In this document: piece by piece, positions 15,681 to 23,164 of the stretch
Position numbering within the stretch: position 1 is the stretch's first letter
Layout: every line of letters begins with the position of its first letter
Made by a program: the position numbers and the translations under genes
The notes under the pieces: model-generated
Seen by the model: the letters and a program-made list of their open reading frames with translations, nothing else
Databases searched by the model: none
What the model was told of the DNA's origin: nothing
Source: Limosilactobacillus oris
Lineage (GTDB): Bacteria; Bacillota; Bacilli; Lactobacillales; Lactobacillaceae
DNA: 64,000 nucleotides
Reading direction: 5' to 3'
NCBI RefSeq assembly: GCF_025311495.1
Contig: NZ_CP104398.1
Location: 496,001-560,000 of the forward strand

Positions 15681-15725
15681 TGCCAAGTGAGGGACTCGGA
15701 CCCCCACCAGTCACCATGACTTGGC
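15681..15725 (-). other. tRNA-like minihelix in the helicase/primase junction
   Basis: On the minus strand a 7-bp arm GCCAAGT (15725-15719) pairs perfectly with ACTTGGC (15688-15682) plus one extra A. Inside is a five-pair stem (GGGGG with CCCTC, one G-U) with the seven-base loop TCCGAGT, close to the T-loop consensus. There is no D or anticodon arm, and only 13 nt join the two stems. It overlaps the helicase stop codon. It may be a tRNA-like fold or a plain regulatory hairpin. Confidence 0.35.
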
Positions 15726-17308
15726 TAGTTACTTGGTACAAAAGTTTGAACGTTAATGCTGTATGGCACTCGCCAATGATTAGCGGCAATCCGGCCAATC
15801 ATGCTTTTGGCCGCTTCAAAGGACCACATGCCGACATTCTGGAATCCGTATATTTCCAGGCGATGAATTTGCTTTGGCGTGGCGAACCCGTTTTGGCTAC
15901 GCTTAATCAAGCGGGTAATCATTACGGACGCCTTGCCCGCATTACCGATCGTTGTTGGATCAATCCCAAACCTTTCCAGAGTAGCGGACTGTTTATCACT
16001 CATCGGGCCCATTTCCCAGCCGAACGCTGGTTGGTAGTTTGCTAGGTCCAGGTCTTGAATCGACATTTCAAACTGCAAAGGGTCCACAAGTTTTCGCCGC
16101 TTGTGCCGTACTTCTTCGAGCCGCTTCTTCAAAGCGTCTTCCCGCTCTTGAACGACGTCTCGCTCCGCCTTCTCCTCGGCTTCTTGTAGGTCGGTCGCTT
16201 CTTCACTTTCAGCCTGCTGTTCGGTCATCTTCTTCACCACCTCATCGTTAGTGGTGATTAAGTTGGCCGGGTGACAGAGTTCGTGGCGCTCCGTGTTCCA
16301 AAGGAAGTCCAGCAGTAGCAGGCTTTCCTTGCCAGGAGCTAAGCGGGTCCCCCGCCCCACCATCTGAACATACAAGGACCGCACCTTAGTGGGCCGCAAG
16401 ACGACAATGCAGTCAACTTGTGGGCAGTCCCAGCCCTCAGTTAGCAGCATGGAATTACATAACACTTGGTAGCGGCCGCCAGCATAGTCAGCCAGGATCT
16501 GTTCCCGGTCTTCGGATTGGCCATCGACTTCCGCCGCCGTCATACCTCGTTCACGCAGTAGCTGGGTAAACTGCTTAGCCGTCCGCACCAGCGGCAGGAA
16601 CACCACTGTCTTACGGCTCTGGCACTGCTTAACCATCTCGTCAGCAATCTGTGCCAGGTATGGTTCCAAGGCATCCCCCAGCTGACCAGCGGAGTAGTCC
16701 CCTGCTGTTTGCTGGACGCTGGTGATGTCCAGGTTTAGCGGAATCGTCAGTGCTTCAATCTTGGACAAGTAGCCCTCATTGATGGCCTTGGGGAGCTTGT
16801 ATTCGTAAGCCAGGCTGTCGAAGTATTCTCCCAGGTTCTTCATGTCGCCCCGATCTGGTGTGGCCGTGACCCCGAGGACCTTGGCATTTTCAAAATGCTT
16901 TAAGACTTTTTGATAGCTATCGCTGATAGCATGATGGGCTTCGTCGACTACGATGGTATCGAAGTAACCTCGAGCGAACTTCGCCAGCCGCTTGTCACCT
17001 TGCATAGTTTGGACCGAGCCAACAACTACACGGGCCGAATTGCCAAGGCTGGTCTGACTTGCCATCTCAGTAGCGGTAGCCAACCCGCAGGCTTTATAGA
17101 GCTTGTCGGAGGCTTGCTCAAGCAACTCCTCCCGATGAGCCAGTACCAGGACCCGGTCACCATTAGCCACACAGTCCTGAATGACTTTGGCAAAGACAAT
17201 AGTCTTTCCAGTCCCGGTTGGCAGGACTAACAAGGTCTTACGGTTGCCCTGTTGCCATTCAGCTTCAATGGCCTGCCGGGCTTCTTCTTGATATGGACGC
17301 AGTTCCAT
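15725..17308 (-). CDS. SF2 DEAD/DEAH-box helicase
   Basis: 527 residues. It has ELRPYQEEARQAIE at the start, Walker A PTGTGKT at about 30-36, VVDEAHHAI (DEAH) near 120, and motif VI QMVGRGTRLAPGK near residue 300. These define a type-III-restriction-helicase-like superfamily-2 enzyme, standard in the replication operon of Lactobacillus and Lactococcus phages. The C-terminal ~130 residues are family-specific. The ATG at 17308 overlaps the DUF669 stop. Confidence 0.88.
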   Translation of the reverse strand: MELRPYQEEARQAIEAEWQQGNRKTLLVLPTGTGKTIVFAKVIQDCVANGDRVLVLAHREELLEQASDKLYKACGLATATEMASQTSLGNSARVVVGSVQTMQGDKRLAKFARGYFDTIVVDEAHHAISDSYQKVLKHFENAKVLGVTATPDRGDMKNLGEYFDSLAYEYKLPKAINEGYLSKIEALTIPLNLDITSVQQTAGDYSAGQLGDALEPYLAQIADEMVKQCQSRKTVVFLPLVRTAKQFTQLLRERGMTAAEVDGQSEDREQILADYAGGRYQVLCNSMLLTEGWDCPQVDCIVVLRPTKVRSLYVQMVGRGTRLAPGKESLLLLDFLWNTERHELCHPANLITTNDEVVKKMTEQQAESEEATDLQEAEEKAERDVVQEREDALKKRLEEVRHKRRKLVDPLQFEMSIQDLDLANYQPAFGWEMGPMSDKQSATLERFGIDPTTIGNAGKASVMITRLIKRSQNGFATPKQIHRLEIYGFQNVGMWSFEAAKSMIGRIAANHWRVPYSINVQTFVPSN

Positions 17309-17931
17309 TAGAAGGCCCCCGGTTGTCCACCATTAGCCCCCTGCTGGCCGTTGAACGGTTGCTGTGGTTGTTGGCCCGCCTGACCATTCATCGGCTGTTG
17401 GGGTTGCTGTGGCTGTTGTGGGAACGGCATTTGGGGTTGATTCATCTGCCCCTGGTTCATCTGCTGGTTAGCCACATTAGCGTTCACTGCCGGAGTTGGA
17501 TCCTGTGGCTTCAAGTAGCGGCCAATCTGGTTATTAGTCCGGTCGTCACCGTTCTGGTTGGTGTAGTGATGCTGGGTGATTTCAGCCTTACCTTTGGAGC
17601 CGATTACCGTACTCCAGTTTGGCGTGAAGGGTTGACCGGTAACAACTGGCTGACCAATGCCGGCAAAGAATTGAGTTAGCTTCCACAGCATTGACTTCAT
17701 CAGATACAGCCGCTCCTTGATATTGGCCGTACCCTTCTGCGATTCAACCTGGATAGTCAGTTCTGCATATGGGCAGCCATTCGGAATTTTCGTAGAGTTC
17801 CCGTCATAGACTTTCTTTTCCATCTTGGACACGGTGAAGTTATAGACCCCTTCGTCTAGTAAGATGTACTCGTCCTCTTGTGCGGTAAAACCCTCGCCCC
17901 ATTGTAAAAATTCGTTGTTTTGATTGTTCAT
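17308..17931 (-). CDS. DUF669 protein with low-complexity tail
   Basis: 207 residues. The N-terminal ~140 residues (EDEYILLDEGVYNFTVSKM) match DUF669, usually next to phage AAA ATPases and helicases. The rest is a Gln/Asn/Pro/Met-rich tail (many QPQQPQQ-like units), reminiscent of single-stranded-DNA-binding proteins. Role inferred: ssDNA-binding accessory. The repeated codons are compositional and do not form a CRISPR or microsatellite array. Confidence 0.8.
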   Translation of the reverse strand: MNNQNNEFLQWGEGFTAQEDEYILLDEGVYNFTVSKMEKKVYDGNSTKIPNGCPYAELTIQVESQKGTANIKERLYLMKSMLWKLTQFFAGIGQPVVTGQPFTPNWSTVIGSKGKAEITQHHYTNQNGDDRTNNQIGRYLKPQDPTPAVNANVANQQMNQGQMNQPQMPFPQQPQQPQQPMNGQAGQQPQQPFNGQQGANGGQPGAF

Positions 17932-17948
17932 AAGTAAATACCTCTTTC

Positions 17949-18908
17949 TTAATTGTTTTTAATCTGTGTGTTGTAAAAGTTGATTGCATCTGTCCAATGG
18001 TCATTGATATGCTGCCAGGTTGTCGCTGGTACTTGCGATATTGGCGTGCCTGGTGCGACGAACTTGCCTTGGTACAGAATTGCTTGTAAGTCGGCTAACT
18101 GAATCTGGCTGCCAATCATCTTGGTAAGAATATCAGCCGGGACCTCACCATTGTCAGGTTCAGTAGGCGGTTGCACGTTCAGTCCCATCACCTTTTCTAG
18201 CGGCCCCTTAATGGCGTCATAATTGAATGGCAACTGGTCATCTAACCCTAGTCGGTTCTTGGCGTCCCAGGCGGGCTTGTGGGTAGTGTACATAACCCGT
18301 TGGCCCCCTTGGGCTTTGCCATGACCATTAGAATCGGTAACGACTGTGGTCTTGTAATCGGCGAACAGCAGCAAGTCGGCCCACTCTTTTAGCAGAGCGG
18401 AATTCTTATCCCGGTCTAGCTTCAGTTCCCAGCGGTCATAGCGGCCAACCTCATCAGGCTGTTCTCGTTTGACCAACTTAGCGTGGGCAACAACAACCAC
18501 GTTGATCCCCGCCTGGGTAACTAGGTTCAGCCCGTTCAGCAACCGAATGATTTCATCAGTCCACGCAACGTACTTGGTTCCATACCCAGCGGCGTCCATG
18601 ATCTTCCAGTTGTGTTTTCTTAATAGCCATTCCTTTGCCATCAACTCGGACTTGTCCATCGTGTCCAGGACTAAGGTTTTTGCTGGCCGCTTGGTCGCCA
18701 CGAAATTGACTTCGTTTAGTAACTCGTCCCAGTCTTTGGGGTACGGCAGTCGCTTGGCATCAATGAAGCTCGTCCCCCTATCATCGGTGTCGATGAAGAG
18801 TGGGTCGGGAAACTGACTAGCAAAAGTGGTTTTTCCGATTCCCTCGGGTCCGTAAATGACGACTTTCTGCGGCCTAGCTTGGCGGGTGTTAGTGATTTCA
18901 AATTCCAT
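17949..18908 (-). CDS. Phage AAA-family ATPase (AAA_24)
   Basis: 319 residues. Walker A YGPEGIGKTT is at about 19-28 and the Walker-B-like TLVLDTMD near 80. It belongs to the phage nucleotide-binding AAA_24 group, commonly followed by DUF669, and probably acts in recombination or replication. Start at 18908: ATG with AGGTGGTG. The GTG-led frame at 18917 extends it by only three residues. Confidence 0.8.
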   Translation of the reverse strand: MEFEITNTRQARPQKVVIYGPEGIGKTTFASQFPDPLFIDTDDRGTSFIDAKRLPYPKDWDELLNEVNFVATKRPAKTLVLDTMDKSELMAKEWLLRKHNWKIMDAAGYGTKYVAWTDEIIRLLNGLNLVTQAGINVVVVAHAKLVKREQPDEVGRYDRWELKLDRDKNSALLKEWADLLLFADYKTTVVTDSNGHGKAQGGQRVMYTTHKPAWDAKNRLGLDDQLPFNYDAIKGPLEKVMGLNVQPPTEPDNGEVPADILTKMIGSQIQLADLQAILYQGKFVAPGTPISQVPATTWQHINDHWTDAINFYNTQIKNN

Positions 18909-19212
18909 AGGCACCACCTAGTTGACGATTGTCTCTTTCTTGTTTAGCTTTCAAAGTCACATCTTTTTCAAACATCCAATAACCCTTTTGACGGCTTTTA
19001 TTATCTGCGTAACAAGCAGAAGCTATTGCAGTAGCAGAAATTCCAGTTTGGCGTTCTGCTTCGGCAATTGATGCGAATCTATGCCATCGCTCTCCTTTTC
19101 TACTTTTAAACAAGACCGGAAAAGACCTCTTTGGATTGTTGTATAAAGCTTTGGAAAGATTAGGGTTGTGTCGTTTGTTAAATGCTGGAACATTGTTCTT
19201 TAATTTATCCAT
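18898..19212 (-). CDS. NUMOD-like stand-alone DNA-binding protein
   Basis: 104 residues. Basic N-terminus, then RFASIAEAERQTGISATAIA and KGYWMFEKD. This matches the NUMOD1/intron-encoded-nuclease-repeat HTH pattern normally found at the end of homing endonucleases, but no nuclease domain is present. It overlaps both neighbours and is AT-rich at the start. It is either a remnant of a homing enzyme or a recruited DNA-binding factor. Confidence 0.6.
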   Translation of the reverse strand: MDKLKNNVPAFNKRHNPNLSKALYNNPKRSFPVLFKSRKGERWHRFASIAEAERQTGISATAIASACYADNKSRQKGYWMFEKDVTLKAKQERDNRQLGGAYGI

Positions 19213-19706
19213 TATGAAATCACCGTCTTCCGATTTGGCACCAGCTTAGCCGCTGGCACTTCCTGTCCAGCTTTTAAAGCAGCGTACAGAGCTTTCTTGT
19301 CTGGTCGGCTAATGGTCTTAGTTTCCGTATGGACAAATGTCATTGGGAGCTTGTCAGGGTCACCGATTACCACTGACGCTTTGTAGTTACGTGGCTTTAA
19401 GATGTGGTTAGCCGTCCGGGCTTCCTTATAGCCAGCATCATCAATGGAATCCGTTAGATAAGTCATCAGGTTCTTGGACTGGTTTTCCAGGTACTTCTTT
19501 TTGTCTTGAAGCTCCTTGATCCGCTTGGCAATCCATTCCTCAGTAGCATTATTCTGGTCAATCCAAGTGGCAATGTTGTCCCACTTGACTTCACGGGTGT
19601 CTTGAATGGCGTCTAGCGAATCCGCCAGCACCGTTGGGTCTAGGTCGTCCCGGTCTTGCAGGGCCCGGAAAGAGTCGTTTAATTCAAATAGATTCACGGT
19701 TAACAA
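19212..19706 (-). CDS. Siphovirus Gp157 family protein
   Basis: 164 residues. The helical region around WIDQNNATEEWIAKRIKELQ and the C-terminal LKPRNYKASVVI...KALYAALKAG fit Gp157 (PF05565), linked in Streptococcus thermophilus to phage resistance and to replication modules. Exact role unknown. It overlaps the next gene's start by 23 bases. Confidence 0.8.
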   Translation of the reverse strand: MLTVNLFELNDSFRALQDRDDLDPTVLADSLDAIQDTREVKWDNIATWIDQNNATEEWIAKRIKELQDKKKYLENQSKNLMTYLTDSIDDAGYKEARTANHILKPRNYKASVVIGDPDKLPMTFVHTETKTISRPDKKALYAALKAGQEVPAAKLVPNRKTVIS

Positions 19707-19896
19707 CCTCCTTTAGCTCATCGGCTAAATCGTACTTAGTAATAATTTCATACAGTACCTTGGGCAACATCTCGGGAGTGCGTCCCAGAGCCGCCACAAT
19801 CATGCGGACTTGGGTGTCAACGTCCCCCCCTTGGTAACAGCGGAACTGCTCAGTGTTATCTTTGATGGTTGCAACAGAAAAATGTGCTTGTTTCAT
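19684..19896 (-). CDS. Hypothetical phage protein, 70 aa
   Basis: From the ATG at 19896 (MKQAHFSVATIKDN...) with GGAGG ten bases upstream. The frame extends further upstream (to 19956) but without a start signal. No family is recognised. Confidence 0.55.
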   Translation of the reverse strand: MKQAHFSVATIKDNTEQFRCYQGGDVDTQVRMIVAALGRTPEMLPKVLYEIITKYDLADELKEVVNRESI

Positions 19897-19915
19897 CCTG
19901 ATTAACCTCCGTTCG

Positions 19916-20002
19916 TGGTATAATTCAGGAAACGAATAGTTAGTTGAGAGAATCAATTCGTTTCCTGGGCGTCGATGTCATCACCATCGGCGTCTTTTTT
20001 TT
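19916..20002 (+). ncRNA. Candidate plus-strand small RNA B (extended -10 + two hairpins)
   Basis: On the plus strand TGGTATAAT (19916-19924) is an extended -10 box. Directly downstream is a 12-bp perfect stem (19926-19937 with 19956-19967) whose loop holds GTTAGTTG, then a second 10-bp stem (19968-19977 with 19985-19994, two G-U pairs) ended by eight T (19995-20002). This looks like a promoter, a stable hairpin and an intrinsic terminator for an RNA of about 75 nt. It runs against the phage operon and overlaps the 3' end of the 54-aa gene. Confidence 0.5.
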
Positions 20003-20145
20003 ACGTCCGTGTACATTGACTGCGGTGCGTACCGGAGCAGCAGTACCAGAAGCACCATTGCTAAGAACAGTCCTGCGTTAAACATTCCGTAGAAAAACGC
20101 AACAGTCATTGCAACGGACACGGTTGCTGTCAGTGCATGGCTCAT
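19981..20145 (-). CDS. Small membrane protein, 54 aa
   Basis: MSHALTATVSVAMTVAFFYG... with two hydrophobic stretches and a basic tail (KKRRRW). The ATG at 20145 overlaps the upstream gene's stop codon (20142-20144) in an ATGA arrangement, giving translational coupling. Function unknown. Confidence 0.55.
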   Translation of the reverse strand: MSHALTATVSVAMTVAFFYGMFNAGLFLAMVLLVLLLRYAPQSMYTDVKKRRRW

Positions 20146-20249
20146 CGGTCGTCATCTCCTTTCTTCTCAAAAAATAGGTTGTACAGTACCGCCCCCAGCA
20201 TAATGACTGTGATAATCAATGGTGCTAAGGCAAACGCTAAGCTGTCCAT
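20142..20249 (-). CDS. Small membrane protein, 35 aa
   Basis: MDSLAFALAPLIITVIMLGA..., one membrane span, then a charged tail (FEKKGDDDR). GGAGG lies eight bases before the ATG at 20249. It is followed by the 54-aa membrane gene in an overlapping pair. Function unknown. Confidence 0.5.
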   Translation of the reverse strand: MDSLAFALAPLIITVIMLGAVLYNLFFEKKGDDDR

Positions 20250-20261
20250 AATGCTCACCTC

Positions 20262-20582
20262 CTACGGCAACGGTTGGTTCCAGTCAATTTCGTCAACGTG
20301 TTTATTCAACCAATCTGAGGCTACTTGGTCGTTAATCCGAATGGGATGTCCTGATCCACAATTCAATCCATACACGCCTGGCATCTGTGGTAATAAGATT
20401 GTTCTTAACCAATTAGGTGACTTTTTAATTTTGTGTTTCTTTTGGAATTCTTCCAGACTAATCAGTTGCGGCAAGGCTGGCTTATCCTTAGCTGGTTCAT
20501 CAAAGTACGGTTTCAACATTTCAGCTGCGGCCTTGCGATCCTCAGGCGGTGCTTCCTTGATTAGCTCTAGTAATGCGCTCAT
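20262..20582 (-). CDS. DUF771-like phage protein
   Basis: 106 residues. The C-terminal half (SLEEFQKKHKIKKSPNWLRT ... DQVASDWLNKH) resembles DUF771/excisionase-like early proteins of lactic-acid-bacteria phages, probably a DNA-binding fold. Assignment from pattern and position only. Confidence 0.5.
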   Translation of the reverse strand: MSALLELIKEAPPEDRKAAAEMLKPYFDEPAKDKPALPQLISLEEFQKKHKIKKSPNWLRTILLPQMPGVYGLNCGSGHPIRINDQVASDWLNKHVDEIDWNQPLP

Positions 20583-20605
20583 TTGACCAGCTCCTTTTTC
20601 TGCTC

Positions 20606-21415
20606 TTACGCTGCCAAAAAATAATTGGTAAAGTATTGCTGGCCTTTCCCAGTAACTTTAGTAGTCTTGTTAACTCGGGTAGTGCCGTTGGCATCAATCG
20701 ATGTGCTTTCTTTAACCTTGAAAAGTCCCTTATTCATTGCCATTTGAGTCGGTGCATTGTAATCAGTTCCGCGACGTTTGATCAGGTAACCATTCTCCCG
20801 AAGCCATTGGAAGAAGTGATTCTGCCCCATCGTTACTTTCTGGCCTGCAACAGTGATGTAATCAACGCCATTGGCTTTTAAAATCTTAGCCATCTCGCCA
20901 ATCAGAATATTGGTCTTAGCAGTTGAAACTGCATCGGCAAATAATGCCTTGGGTTTCATTTCTTCGATTTGAATATCCTTTTGTTTAAGCTGGTCAGCAG
21001 CCTGTTGAAGCAAGTTTGCTAGGCCTTGAGCGTTATGAGTAACCTCAAATGCTTTTTGATCAGTCATGTAAGCACCATGCTTGCGGATAGTCGGTAGAAC
21101 CTCACTGGTTACCCAATGCTTGAACTCATGAGCTTGTGGTAACTCAGAGCTAAAAATAAGAGAGTAGACTCCAGATTCAGTGATTACTACTTTGTTGGTC
21201 CAATCATTTGGCGACCAAAGGGTGGCGCATGAATCGCCCGAATTCTTGCGGCTCAAGGATTTGCGGTCATCAGAATCAACGTGTTGGTTAATTGCACGGT
21301 TCAAATCTTTATACCCAAGAATCTCAGCTACGTCCTTGCCAACAAAACAGGGTTCACCATCAATGGTTACTGTCCGGACTTGTTTTCCTTTGAAATTGAA
21401 TAGTTGTGGTTGCAT
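20606..21415 (-). CDS. Phage antirepressor (Bro-N + KilAC)
   Basis: 269 residues. The N-terminal Bro domain shows FNFKGKQVRTVTIDGEPCFV, GKDVAEILGY and KVVITESGVYSLIFSSELPQ. The C-terminal KilAC (ANT) domain shows ILKANGVDYITVAGQKVTMG ... FFQWLRENGYL. Antirepressors of this type bind the phage repressor or DNA to favour lytic growth. It is downstream of the Cro-like gene in the minus operon and has an operator in its leader (21441-21453). Confidence 0.88.
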   Translation of the reverse strand: MQPQLFNFKGKQVRTVTIDGEPCFVGKDVAEILGYKDLNRAINQHVDSDDRKSLSRKNSGDSCATLWSPNDWTNKVVITESGVYSLIFSSELPQAHEFKHWVTSEVLPTIRKHGAYMTDQKAFEVTHNAQGLANLLQQAADQLKQKDIQIEEMKPKALFADAVSTAKTNILIGEMAKILKANGVDYITVAGQKVTMGQNHFFQWLRENGYLIKRRGTDYNAPTQMAMNKGLFKVKESTSIDANGTTRVNKTTKVTGKGQQYFTNYFLAA

Positions 21416-21440
21416 TTAATCGTCCTCCTTTTTATAGGTA

Positions 21441-21453
21441 TAACTTAAAGTTG
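21441..21453. promoter_or_regulatory. Operator-like site in the antirepressor leader
   Basis: TAACTTAAAGTTG matches the palindromes found in the lysogeny switch (21722-21794) with one change at the last base. It lies between the Cro-like gene and the antirepressor. Confidence 0.5.
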
Positions 21454-21454
21454 A

Positions 21455-21679
21455 CTAACGTGTAAAAGAAATGCCCTCTAAGGGGATGTTGTAGATACTT
21501 GCAAAGCCCTGCCCAAAAGCTGGCGGAGTTTCAGCTGGATGCTTTTCGTATTCCATAATACGCTGACGTGAAATTTTCATGCCAAAGTATTCACTTAGCT
21601 TGTCCGCAGCCTGAGCTTGAGTCATATTTGCATTTGCCCTAGCTGCCCTTAAAGAAATTCTCGTAGTGCCATTAATCAT
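21455..21679 (-). CDS. Cro-like XRE transcription factor
   Basis: 74 residues with one HTH, SLRAARANANMTQAQAADKL and SRQRIMEYEK. The first gene of the minus early operon, it diverges from the repressor; the usual role is to shut down the lysogenic promoter. The ATG at 21679 lies after AAGGAGGTG; the frame's earlier ATG at 21700 precedes that site. Confidence 0.75.
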   Translation of the reverse strand: MINGTTRISLRAARANANMTQAQAADKLSEYFGMKISRQRIMEYEKHPAETPPAFGQGFASIYNIPLEGISFTR

Positions 21680-21712
21680 TTCTTCACCTCCTTGTTTCAA
21701 TTTACGGTTATC

Positions 21713-21741
21713 ATATTAGTCTAACTTAAAGTTATAGTCAA
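21713..21741 (-). promoter_or_regulatory. Early (lytic) promoter with embedded operator
   Basis: TTGACT (21736-21741, minus strand), a 17-base spacer and TAATAT (21713-21718) form a strong promoter for the Cro-like gene. The spacer contains the perfect palindrome TAACTTTAAGTTA, so a bound repressor would block it. Confidence 0.75.
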
Positions 21742-21794
21742 TAACTTTTTAGAAATTAATATAACTTTTTGTGTTTATATCTAACTTAATGTTA
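21722..21794. promoter_or_regulatory. Repressor operator region
   Basis: Two complete palindromes, TAACTTAAAGTTA at 21722-21734 and TAACTTAATGTTA at 21782-21794, with two half-sites TAACTT at 21742-21747 and 21762-21767 between them, mostly spaced about 20 bases apart. A -10 box TATAAT at 21795-21800, next to the right operator, serves the repressor gene. This is a typical divergent lysogeny switch. Confidence 0.65.
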
Positions 21795-21824
21795 TATAAT
21801 AAGTGCTGTAAGGAGCTGATAAAC

Positions 21825-22178
21825 ATGAGTGATAGTACTATCGCTTCTCAAATAAAAAAGCTAAGAAAAAGCAGAGGCTGGACCCAGCCACAGTTAGCCG
21901 ATAAAATATCTGTTTCTAAACAAACAATTTCAAATTGGGAAACTGGGTTAAAGGTACCTCGCATGGGGGCTTTACAGAAGTTGGCTGATCTTTTTAATGT
22001 TCCTATTAGTGAAATTGTTAGTGATCAAATGGAGAATTCTTCAAATAAAGGTTCTCATACACCTAAAACTGCTGACCTGGCCGATAAAGAAACTATTTTC
22101 ACATATGAGGGTAAAGAAATACCACCCGAAGATCTTGAATACATGAAGCGAATCTTACTAGGTGGGCAACATAAGTAG
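21825..22178 (+). CDS. Phage repressor, XRE family (ImmR-like)
   Basis: 117 residues. An N-terminal HTH, IKKLRKSRGWTQPQLADKIS and VSKQTISNWETGL, is followed by a short acidic C-terminus without a LexA-type self-cleavage domain. With an ImmA-like peptidase next to it, this is the ImmR/ImmA arrangement known from ICEBs1 and related phages, where the peptidase inactivates the repressor. Start at 21825 with AAGGAG; the upstream frame has no ribosome site. Confidence 0.82.
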   Translation: MSDSTIASQIKKLRKSRGWTQPQLADKISVSKQTISNWETGLKVPRMGALQKLADLFNVPISEIVSDQMENSSNKGSHTPKTADLADKETIFTYEGKEIPPEDLEYMKRILLGGQHK

Positions 22179-22186
22179 GTGATTGG

Positions 22187-22627
22187 ATGGATAACGATGC
22201 AATAGCGTACTTAGAAAAGCGGGCTGTTGATTATCATATTGATGTAGATTGGACTGATGACCTTAATCCATTTACGCCACCAGCTTGTAGTGTGCTAACC
22301 CGTAAAATATTAATGAATCGAAACTGGCACAATCCTGTTTCGGTTGCTTTCCAACTGGCTCACGAAATGTCTCATATCATCAACGGCGATGATTCTGACT
22401 TTGTGTTCTACAACGCCTCCTTTACTGGAAAGCAATCCGTTGAGTACAAAGCAAATGTTGGGGCTGTTAAATTGCTAGTTCCCTACTACTATCAAGATGT
22501 CGAAAAAGAAAATGCTAATGTCTACGACTTTATTAATCAATTCGATGTTCCGTCATTCTTGGCTGGTGTAGTTCGTGAGCAAACCAAAGAATATTATGTA
22601 GGAAATTACTTTCTGTCCAAACACTGA
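22187..22627 (+). CDS. ImmA/IrrE-family metallopeptidase
   Basis: 146 residues. The HExxH zinc motif reads LAHEMSHIINGDD (about residues 62-74), the signature of IrrE/ImmA peptidases. It follows the repressor by nine bases and is probably co-expressed. By analogy with ICEBs1 ImmA it would cleave the repressor on a host signal such as DNA damage; this is an inference. Confidence 0.82.
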   Translation: MDNDAIAYLEKRAVDYHIDVDWTDDLNPFTPPACSVLTRKILMNRNWHNPVSVAFQLAHEMSHIINGDDSDFVFYNASFTGKQSVEYKANVGAVKLLVPYYYQDVEKENANVYDFINQFDVPSFLAGVVREQTKEYYVGNYFLSKH

Positions 22628-22664
22628 AGACGTTAAAAGCTGAAATTATTGGGAGGCCTTATAA

Positions 22665-23153
22665 ATGGCGAAGAAAATTAAAGATGAAAACGGAAATGTT
22701 TATGTACAGAAGAAACCATTTTACAAGCGTTTTTGGTTTTGGCTTTTAGTGGTGGTTCTGCTATTTATTGGTTTTGGAGTTGCAGGGAATGGCGGTTCTG
22801 ATAATTCGACTAATAATTCATCTTCATCAAGTACTAAGCCTAATGTACCAACGAGTTATATTTCAGCATTGCATAAAGCTAAAATTTACTCAGACACAAT
22901 GCACATGTCAAAACAAGGCATTTATGATCAGCTTACTTCTGACGCTGGTGAAAAGTTTAAGCCAGAGGCTGCACAATATGCTGTTGACCATTTAAAAGCA
23001 AATTGGAATAAAAATGCTTTAGAAAAAGCAAAATCGTATCAAAAAGAGCAAGATATGTCTCCGGAAGCTATTCGTGATCAGCTTACTTCAAGTGCTGGTG
23101 AGAAATTCACTCAAGAACAGGCTGACTATGCTGTAAACCATTTATCAGAATAA
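22665..23153 (+). CDS. Membrane-anchored Ltp-type superinfection-exclusion candidate
   Basis: 162 residues. A membrane span at about 25-42 and a Ser/Asn/Thr linker precede two Ltp (host cell surface-exposed lipoprotein) repeats: ALHKAKIYSDTMHMSKQGIY...KFKPEAAQYAVDHL, then ALEKAKSYQKEQDMSPEAI...KFTQEQADYAVNHL. In TP-J34 Ltp such repeats block DNA entry of related phages. Here the anchor is a plain membrane helix without a lipobox Cys. It sits in the lysogenic operon, where exclusion genes normally lie. Confidence 0.75.
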   Translation: MAKKIKDENGNVYVQKKPFYKRFWFWLLVVVLLFIGFGVAGNGGSDNSTNNSSSSSTKPNVPTSYISALHKAKIYSDTMHMSKQGIYDQLTSDAGEKFKPEAAQYAVDHLKANWNKNALEKAKSYQKEQDMSPEAIRDQLTSSAGEKFTQEQADYAVNHLSE

Positions 23154-23164
23154 CTTAGATAATT

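Noticed and set aside
17310-17480. Apparent short repeats (CRISPR or microsatellite)
   Set aside because: They are Gln/Pro/Asn-rich codons of the DUF669 tail, not regularly spaced repeats with spacers.
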